64,000 nucleotides of DNA from JBBDIX01 sp050486225 (lineage in GTDB: Bacteria; Actinomycetota; Nitriliruptoria; Nitriliruptorales; Nitriliruptoraceae): positions 1 through 64,000 of the forward strand of contig JBJHCV010000010.1 in the NCBI GenBank assembly GCA_050486225.1, in the 5' to 3' direction. Position 1 is the stretch's first letter. Every line of letters begins with the position of its first letter. The notes under the pieces are model-generated. The model did not search any database. It was given only the letters and a program-made list of their open reading frames with translations, and was not told the origin of the DNA. Position numbers and translations under genes: made by a program. Shown here in pieces: positions 58,740-64,000 of this stretch.

Positions 58740-60005
58740 GTGTTCAGTCAGCAGCTCGACCATCTCCAGCCAGGCGCCGTTCTCGCTCGCACCGTGTTCG
58801 ACGAGAGTGGCCGTCCACTCCTCGTCGCCGGCGTGGAGATGTCCGAGCGCTACATCCGCGCACTGCGCGAGCGGGGTGTTCACGCGGTGTTCGTCCGTGA
58901 CGGACTGGCCGACGACGTCGTGCGCGAGGAGTACATCAGCGAACAGGTCCGGGCGTCCATCACGAGCCACGTGTCAGCCACCTTCTCCGAGATCGCCCGC
59001 CTCGGCCGGCAGCGACGCACCGGCGCGGGCGGCGTCGAGGAGGCGACCGCACGCCTCGGAGAACGACCGCTGGACCTCGGTACCGAGGGGCCGCGACTCG
59101 TCGCGACCCTCCAGGAGGACGTCGACACCCTGATGAACGAGGTGCTCGAGTCCGACACGGTCGCCGGGCTGGAGTCGCTCAAGACCCACAACGAGTACAC
59201 GTTCCAGCACTCCGTGGACGTGGCCGTGATCGGCCTGGTGCTGGGTCGCCGCCTCCTGGTCCCGCACGAACGCCTGCGTCAGCTGGCGCTCGGTTGCCTG
59301 CTCCACGACCTGGGCAAGACCTACATCGACGCCGCGATCCTCGACAAGCCCGGCCCGTTGACGGATGCCGAGTTCGACGTGATCCGCGAACACCCGAGGA
59401 TGGGCTACGAACTGATCCGCCGCATGCCGATCACGAGCCTGCTGCCCGCACACGTCGCCTACCAGCACCACGAACGCCAGAGCGGCGGGGGCTATCCCCG
59501 CGGCCTCGTGGGCGACAACTCGGTCGGGGCCCGTCTGCGCGACGAGCAGGTGGGCGTCCGTCAGATGCTCCTGATCGCGGAGATCGCCGCCGTCGCGGAC
59601 GTGCTCAGCGCGCTCAGCTCCGACCGTCCGTACCGCGCGGGCCTGCCCGCAGACGAGGTGCTCGACATCATCGCGGGCATGGCGGGCGACCACCTGAACC
59701 GCGAGGTCGTCGAGTGCCTGCTCGAGACGATGCCACGGTATCCGGTCGGCCACTGGATCGAGTTCACGGTGGGGCCCCATGCGGGTGCGCGAGGTGTGGT
59801 CACCGAACTGCACCGTCGGACGATCAACCGGCCGACGGTGCGCGTCCTCGTCGACGCCCATGGCGAGGAGGTCGAGGGTCCGTTCGAGGTCGACACGTCG
59901 ACGGTCGACGACATCGGACTGGCCTGTCTCCCCCGAGACCAGGTCCCCACCGAGTGGACCCGTCCCGGCGCCGACGGTGACCGCTCCGACCTCACGGCCG
60001 GATGA
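58740..60005 (+). CDS. HD-GYP domain c-di-GMP phosphodiesterase
   Basis: This 421-residue protein has a DUF3391-like N-terminal part (1-140, QLDHLQPGAVLARTVFDESGRPLL), an HD-GYP catalytic domain (about 150-330) and a beta-rich C-terminal segment (340-400, WIEFTVGPHAGARGVVTELHRR). The metal His-Asp pair is in CLLHDLGKTYIDA (about 189-190). YQHHERQSGGGYPRGL carries the GYP loop that marks c-di-GMP hydrolases. AVADVLSALSSDRPYRAG is the conserved third block. GTG 58740 has GAGGA just upstream. It stands beside the GGDEF-EAL gene, making a c-di-GMP cluster. Confidence 0.92.
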   Translation: MFSQQLDHLQPGAVLARTVFDESGRPLLVAGVEMSERYIRALRERGVHAVFVRDGLADDVVREEYISEQVRASITSHVSATFSEIARLGRQRRTGAGGVEEATARLGERPLDLGTEGPRLVATLQEDVDTLMNEVLESDTVAGLESLKTHNEYTFQHSVDVAVIGLVLGRRLLVPHERLRQLALGCLLHDLGKTYIDAAILDKPGPLTDAEFDVIREHPRMGYELIRRMPITSLLPAHVAYQHHERQSGGGYPRGLVGDNSVGARLRDEQVGVRQMLLIAEIAAVADVLSALSSDRPYRAGLPADEVLDIIAGMAGDHLNREVVECLLETMPRYPVGHWIEFTVGPHAGARGVVTELHRRTINRPTVRVLVDAHGEEVEGPFEVDTSTVDDIGLACLPRDQVPTEWTRPGADGDRSDLTAG

Positions 60006-60173
60006 GGACCTCGTCCCCCTGGCGCCGGGACAACGTCGCGACTCTCTCCTGCGCGCCGTGCCCGTCTGCGTTCAGTGAGACTGTACAGATCGCCCAGTGC
60101 GTCGCCAGTGGTTGTGCGCCCAACGAACACGTCGCGAGCGGCCGCCGACCGGCTCCCTCGTGGCGGTGCACCG

Positions 60174-60788
60174 TCAGTGACCGGCCACATCCTCGGCACG
60201 TCGACCGAGGATGACCCACACCCCCCTGGCGACCACGTCGCCGGGATTGTGGAACCGGTGGGGTGTCCCGGAGTCGAAGCTGATCGAGTCCCCCTGCTCG
60301 AGCACCACGACCCCTCCGGAGAACTCGATGGCCAGGGTCCCGGCGACGACACACCCCCACTCGTGCCCGGTGTGGTCGTAGAGCTCCCCGGGTGGGCTGG
60401 ACGCCCCACCGGGCTCGTACACGATCTCGACGAAGTCGATGCCGCCGTCGGACAGGCCGGTGAGGCGCTCCCAACGGACGCCGTCGTTGAGGTCGAGCAC
60501 CGGCCGGTCGTCGCGCCGCTGGACGACGATGTCGTCGCGTTGCGAGGCGCCGACGTGGAGCAGGTCGTCGAGCGACACGTGCAGTTCGCGCGCGAGCGCG
60601 TACAACGTGTTCACCGACGGACGGGCCTTGCCGTGCTCGATCTGGGAGATCAGGCTCGCGGACACGTCGATGCGGGCGGCGAGTCCGCGCAGGGTCAGGC
60701 CGCTGGCCGCACGTGCCTCACGGATGCGGGTGCTGACGTCCGCGGTCCAGTCCCTGCGGCCGTCGCTCGACTCCGGAGTTGCGGACAT
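60174..60788 (-). CDS. XRE-family regulator with C-terminal cupin domain
   Basis: This 204-residue regulator has a Cro/C1 helix-turn-helix (residues 18-75, TRIREARAASGLTLRGLAARIDVSASLISQIEHGKARPS pattern in parts) and a C-terminal cupin (100-200, FVEIVYEPGGASSPPGELYDHTGHEWGCVVAGTLA, then GTPHRFHNPGDVVAR). The cupin should bind a small ligand. Such regulators commonly control catabolic operons beside them. It lies 32 bases after the thiamine-diphosphate enzyme gene on the same strand and so is probably in its operon. ATG 60788 was chosen. Confidence 0.88.
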   Translation of the reverse strand: MSATPESSDGRRDWTADVSTRIREARAASGLTLRGLAARIDVSASLISQIEHGKARPSVNTLYALARELHVSLDDLLHVGASQRDDIVVQRRDDRPVLDLNDGVRWERLTGLSDGGIDFVEIVYEPGGASSPPGELYDHTGHEWGCVVAGTLAIEFSGGVVVLEQGDSISFDSGTPHRFHNPGDVVARGVWVILGRRAEDVAGH

Positions 60789-60820
60789 GTCGGCGGTCCT
60801 GAGGGTCTGGGAACCGGACG

Positions 60821-62458
60821 TCAGTCGTCCAGTCCGTACTCGGTGCGTCGAGTCGGGCGTGAGGGCACGGACGGGGAGACTCGCGCGTCGACGAACAGAG
60901 GTCCGTCGCCCTCGAGGAACTGCTCGACGATCGCGGGCAGCCGGTCGAGGTCGGTGAGCGTCACCCCGGGACACCCCAGCGACGTCGCGACGGCCGCGAG
61001 GTCGAGGTCCGGCGTGCGACTCAGCGTCGGGTCGATGCCCCGTGCGACCAGCTTGTGGTACTCGGCGCCGAGCACCTGGTCGTTCAGCGCGACGATCAGC
61101 ATCCTGGCACCGTAACGCGCCGCGGTCTCGATCGCCTGGACGTACATGACGGTGCTCGCATCGCCCTCGAAGACGACCATCGGCCGGTCCGGGTGGCCGA
61201 TCGCCGCTCCCAGACCGACGGGGATCCCGTAGCCGATGGCACCGAAGTAGGTCGAGAAGATCATCGGCTCACGGCGGCGGGGCATGTGCATGATGGGGAA
61301 CGCCCAGAAGTGACCGGAGTTGCCGCTGGCCCACCCGCACTCCGGTGGAAGCAGTTCGTCCAGCGCCGCGCACAGGGCACGGGGGTCGACGAGGCCATCC
61401 TCGAGATCGACGTCCCACGGATCCGGGTCGGTCGCGAGCAGTGCCGCCACCTCGTCGGTGCGGTGACGCTGCCCCGCAGACACGCGTTCACGCAGGGCAC
61501 GGGCCACTGCGAGCGCGTCACCGTGGACGTAGCAGTCCGCGGTCTCCCCGCTGCGCATCGGACGGGGCGACAGGATGTCGACCTGCACGACACGCGCCTC
61601 CGGGAACAGGTAGCCGTCGACGGTCGTGTGGGCGTTGAGGCTCGCACCGAACGACACGACCAGGTCGGCACCGCCGTACACCTCGGTGGCTCCCGGCGTC
61701 GAGTACAGACCCGCGACCCCGGCGTCGAACGGGTCACCGTGGAACAGCCCACGAGCATCGAGCGCGGTCCCGACCACGGCCCCGGCGTGCGCCGCCAGGT
61801 CGAGCAGTGCCTCGCGCGCCCCGGACGCGACGGCGCCCCTGCCGGCGAGGACCACCGGGCGTTCGGAGGCGTCGATGAGGCGAACGGCCTCGTCGATCGC
61901 GACCGGATCCGGGTGGATTCGTTGTGCGGTCCGCCACGCCGGCGTCGGACGTGACTCGACGTCCCACTCGAACGCCTCCTGCTGGATCTCCTCCGTGACG
62001 TCGAGCACCACGGGTGACCGCTCGATGCGGGCCACGTCGACGGCCTCACGCGTGCGTTCGACCGCGACGTCCGCGCTGTGGATCGGTCGGAACTGCGCGC
62101 CGGCGAGCGTCGTCATCGCCCCGTGGTCGAACTGCTGGCGACCGGTGAGGTCGTCGCGCGAACTGGGACCGGTGAGCACGATCACCTGCGAGTCCGTGCG
62201 AGCGGCCGACGTGAGCGGCACGAGCGTGTGCGCCAGCGCGGGCCCGCCTGTGATCGCACACAGCCCGACCTTGCCGGTGGAACGGCTGTAGCCGTCCGCC
62301 ATCGCGACCGCGATGGCCTCGTGGCGCGTCTCGTAGACGGGGATCCCGAGCTCGGCGAGGTGGAGGACGATGTGCATCGTCCCGTCGCCGAGCAGCGAGA
62401 ACACGGCGTCCACGCCCTCGTCGACGAGCGTGCGGGCGATGGCCTCGGCGACGTTCAA
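60821..62458 (-). CDS. Thiamine-diphosphate-dependent enzyme (acetolactate synthase-like)
   Basis: This 545-residue ThDP enzyme has the three-domain fold of acetolactate synthase, benzoylformate decarboxylase and oxalyl-CoA decarboxylase. The catalytic Glu sits in YETRHEAIAVAMADGYSRSTG. The middle domain has VVLAGRGAVASGAREAL, and the C-terminal PP domain has GDAS (ThDP/Mg motif) followed by ALNDQVLGAEYHKL in place of the usual NN. The identity of the substrate cannot be read; FAD-binding residues for an AHAS are not obvious. The TTG start at 62458 overlaps the upstream CoxG-like gene's stop as TTGA, so they are coupled. Confidence 0.8.
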   Translation of the reverse strand: MNVAEAIARTLVDEGVDAVFSLLGDGTMHIVLHLAELGIPVYETRHEAIAVAMADGYSRSTGKVGLCAITGGPALAHTLVPLTSAARTDSQVIVLTGPSSRDDLTGRQQFDHGAMTTLAGAQFRPIHSADVAVERTREAVDVARIERSPVVLDVTEEIQQEAFEWDVESRPTPAWRTAQRIHPDPVAIDEAVRLIDASERPVVLAGRGAVASGAREALLDLAAHAGAVVGTALDARGLFHGDPFDAGVAGLYSTPGATEVYGGADLVVSFGASLNAHTTVDGYLFPEARVVQVDILSPRPMRSGETADCYVHGDALAVARALRERVSAGQRHRTDEVAALLATDPDPWDVDLEDGLVDPRALCAALDELLPPECGWASGNSGHFWAFPIMHMPRRREPMIFSTYFGAIGYGIPVGLGAAIGHPDRPMVVFEGDASTVMYVQAIETAARYGARMLIVALNDQVLGAEYHKLVARGIDPTLSRTPDLDLAAVATSLGCPGVTLTDLDRLPAIVEQFLEGDGPLFVDARVSPSVPSRPTRRTEYGLDD

Positions 62459-62937
62459 CGGCTCTCTCCGGTGCTGACGGCCGCCATCTCGGTCACGTTG
62501 GCGGCGAACTGTTCGAGGATCCTGCGTGCGAGGTGGGTACCCCCAGAGCGCAGGAACGGCGCGAGCGCGCCGGTCATCTCCACGGTCGCGGAGACGTCCA
62601 CCGCCGTGGCGTCGGCCGAGCCCGCCTCGGTCAGTGCGAACGACGTCGTGGCGACTGCGCGACTCCGCCCCTTGCCATCCGCTCCGCGCGCCCGCAGGTG
62701 CCCACGGAACGTGGTGTCGTCGAACTCCGGGACCACCACGCCGCGGAACCCCACGTTCGTGGGACCGAGCCGCACCGCCATGACTCCCTCGAGCGACCCG
62801 TCGTCGGCCTGTCCGGTGATCTGCGCGCCCGGCAGGCAGGTCACGATCCGTTCGGGTTCGGTCATCAGGCGCCAGAGACGGTCGCGGCCGACGGGCACCT
62901 CGAAGCGTTCCTCGAGGTCGATCCTCGACGTGGCCAC
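62455..62937 (-). CDS. SRPBCC/CoxG-like protein
   Basis: This 160-residue START-fold protein of the CoxG (CO dehydrogenase subunit G) type has RFEVPVGRDRLWRLMTEPERIVTCLPGAQIT at residues 10-40 and AVRLGPTNVGFRGVV and TEMAAV later. Family members help assemble or anchor CO dehydrogenase, but many stand alone. No CO dehydrogenase genes are near. It is translationally coupled to a ThDP enzyme, suggesting a hydrophobic-ligand or assembly role in that pathway. GTG 62937 has GAGGAGGG just upstream. Confidence 0.83.
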   Translation of the reverse strand: MATSRIDLEERFEVPVGRDRLWRLMTEPERIVTCLPGAQITGQADDGSLEGVMAVRLGPTNVGFRGVVVPEFDDTTFRGHLRARGADGKGRSRAVATTSFALTEAGSADATAVDVSATVEMTGALAPFLRSGGTHLARRILEQFAANVTEMAAVSTGESR

Positions 62938-63007
62938 CGGCCCTCCTCAGGTCGCGATGTCGACAATCTATCGTCGTCAGCTCGTCGGTACGCGGGCCGA
63001 CACCGGG

Positions 63008-63916
63008 TCACAGGGAGATGAGGTACGTCCCGATGGCGGCGAGCACTGCCGCCATGCCGACGATCAGCCCGACCTTCTCGACCTTGTTGATGAACGTTCG
63101 TGCGATGATGGCCGTCATGATCGGCTGGGTGGACACGATCGGACCGACCATCGACAGGTCCCCGTCGAGCAGCGCCGCGAGGATGAACACCTGCGCGACA
63201 CCCGATGCCGCACCGCTCGCCATGAACCATCGGGCATCCCGGGTCCGCACGCTCCGGAGGAACTCGGGTCCCTCACCGCGAACGACCAGCACGACCCCCC
63301 AGATGACCAGCGCCACCGCGACACCGAGCGACGCACCGAACAGCACGTCGTTCATGATCTGCATGCCCTGCTTGCGGACCAGGTCGGAGAGCGCGAAGGC
63401 GCTGCCCGCCCCGATCGGCCACAGCAGGACCCGCAGACCCTGCAGACCCAGCGGCACCGGCGCACCGTGCGAGTCGAGGTTCCTCCGCCCGGCCTCGCGT
63501 TGCCCCGACACGACCACCGCGAGCACGCCGCCGAGGGTCAGCACGACCCCGGCCAGGCGACTGATGGCGACGACCTCGGACAGGACGAACACGCCGAGCA
63601 GCACCGTCATGATCGGCTGGGCCGCCGACTGGACCGGCGCCGTGCGCGTGACCCCGATCTTGGAGATCGCGGTGGCGACGAAGAACCGTCCGAAGCCGGG
63701 CCCGATGACCCCGGCGAGCGCGAACACCAGCACCGCGGTCATGCTGGGCCGCACCACCCCCCGAACCAGCAGCCCCACCATGAGCACCACGAAGCTCGAG
63801 GAGAGCGACAACACGACACCGGGCAGTGGCCGTATGTTGCGGGACCCGAGGCGGACGAAGACGTGCGACACCGACCAGGAGAGGGCAGCGCCGAGCGCGA
63901 GCAACGCAGGTGACAT
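63008..63916 (-). CDS. EamA/DMT-family metabolite transporter
   Basis: This 302-residue protein has ten membrane segments in two EamA repeats (residues 5-135 and 155-300). The repeated signatures are APVQSAAQPIMTVLLGVFVL and MVGPIVSTQPIMTAIIARTFI. DMT transporters export or import amino acids, nucleotides and small metabolites. It is the first gene of the four-gene cluster with the CoxG-like and ThDP enzymes, 70 bases upstream of CoxG. ATG 63916 gives a normal first membrane span. Confidence 0.85.
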   Translation of the reverse strand: MSPALLALGAALSWSVSHVFVRLGSRNIRPLPGVVLSLSSSFVVLMVGLLVRGVVRPSMTAVLVFALAGVIGPGFGRFFVATAISKIGVTRTAPVQSAAQPIMTVLLGVFVLSEVVAISRLAGVVLTLGGVLAVVVSGQREAGRRNLDSHGAPVPLGLQGLRVLLWPIGAGSAFALSDLVRKQGMQIMNDVLFGASLGVAVALVIWGVVLVVRGEGPEFLRSVRTRDARWFMASGAASGVAQVFILAALLDGDLSMVGPIVSTQPIMTAIIARTFINKVEKVGLIVGMAAVLAAIGTYLISL

Positions 63917-63975
63917 CGAACCATCCCGATTCGAGTGGCGAACCGGACGGACCCTAGTGCACGGAGGTCAGCACC

Positions 63976-64000
63976 ATGGCAACGCACCACCTCAATCCCG
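63976..64000 (+). CDS. Start of a plus-strand gene cut by the window edge
   Basis: An ATG at 63976 is preceded by GGAGGT at 63963-63968 with seven bases of spacing and is followed by eight open codons (MATHHLNP) to the window end. The gene is divergent from the EamA transporter. Too little remains to name it. Confidence 0.5.

Noticed and set aside
62455..62937. Calling the CoxG-like protein part of a CO dehydrogenase operon
   Set aside because: No coxM, coxS or coxL genes lie nearby, and the SRPBCC fold is used in many unrelated pathways.
1..64000. CRISPR arrays, insertion sequences, prophage genes or attachment sites
   Set aside because: No regularly spaced repeats, transposase, integrase or phage structural motifs were seen on either strand, and no repeat of the tRNA-Gln 3' end was noticed.

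Overview
The window is about 70% G+C chromosomal DNA from a free-living, high-GC Gram-positive bacterium of the Actinobacteriota. Three things point there: very strong G/C bias at third codon positions, many GTG/TTG starts with four-base stop/start overlaps, and a housekeeping gene order that matches the Mycobacterium tuberculosis Rv1008-Rv1026 neighbourhood (tatD-rpfB-ksgA-ispE, pth-rplY-prs-glmU, mfd, mazG, eno-divIC-DUF501-ppx). The divergence of the proteins and the accessory content (Tad pili, c-di-GMP enzymes, SLC13 and AGCS transporters) suggest a deep-branching actinobacterial lineage, perhaps of the Nitriliruptoria/Euzebya type; that placement is inference.

Layout. 0.3-8.4 kb (minus strand): a NUDIX/NAD(P)HX-epimerase fusion, ppx, DUF501, an S1-domain gene, divIC/ftsB, eno, a zinc-ribbon membrane protein, mazG and a lipoprotein peptidyl-prolyl isomerase. 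8.6-10.8 kb: a zinc module with a Fur/Zur regulator and divergent znuB and znuC around a Zur-like operator. 10.9-13.0 kb: exonuclease III and an MFS transporter. 13.0-21.3 kb (minus): mfd, DUF4191, pth, rplY, prs, glmU. 21.4-23.9 kb: a membrane histidine kinase and a NarL-type regulator. 24.0-31.0 kb (minus): a compact Tad (Flp pilus) operon, flp-tadE-tadG-cpaB-tadZ-tadA-tadB-tadC. 31.1-37.1 kb: an SLC13 transporter, sulfur-transfer enzymes (rhodaneses and an MBL-rhodanese fusion with a GntR regulator) and an acyl-CoA dehydrogenase. 37.1-41.2 kb: an AGCS symporter, a GAF histidine kinase and a site-2 protease with CBS domains. 41.3-46.3 kb (minus): tRNA-Gln, ispE, rsmA, an RpfB-like resuscitation factor, tatD and rsmI.

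46.5-53.6 kb is a complete phosphate module: pstS-pstC-pstA and pstB on the minus strand, with phoU and a PhoP/RegX3-PhoR pair on the plus strand. Two sets of 11-bp-spaced GTGAAC repeats, one in the pstS/phoU gap and one in the pstB/phoP gap, look like PHO boxes tying the parts into one regulon. 53.6-55.5 kb is an arsenic-type operon encoding an ArsR-phosphatase fusion, an aquaporin and an arsenate reductase. 55.7-60.0 kb holds two c-di-GMP enzymes, a GGDEF-EAL protein and an HD-GYP protein. 60.2-63.9 kb is an uncharacterised metabolic cluster: an XRE-cupin regulator, a thiamine-diphosphate enzyme, a CoxG-like protein and an EamA transporter. The window ends in the first codons of a plus-strand gene.

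No rRNA, insertion sequence, prophage or CRISPR array was seen. The most notable items are the ArsR-LMW-phosphatase fusion with a cysteine-free sensor domain, the NUDIX-epimerase fusion with a rewritten cation site, the MBL-rhodanese/GntR operon behind a perfect 14-bp palindrome, the split PHO regulon, and the thiamine-diphosphate/CoxG cluster.
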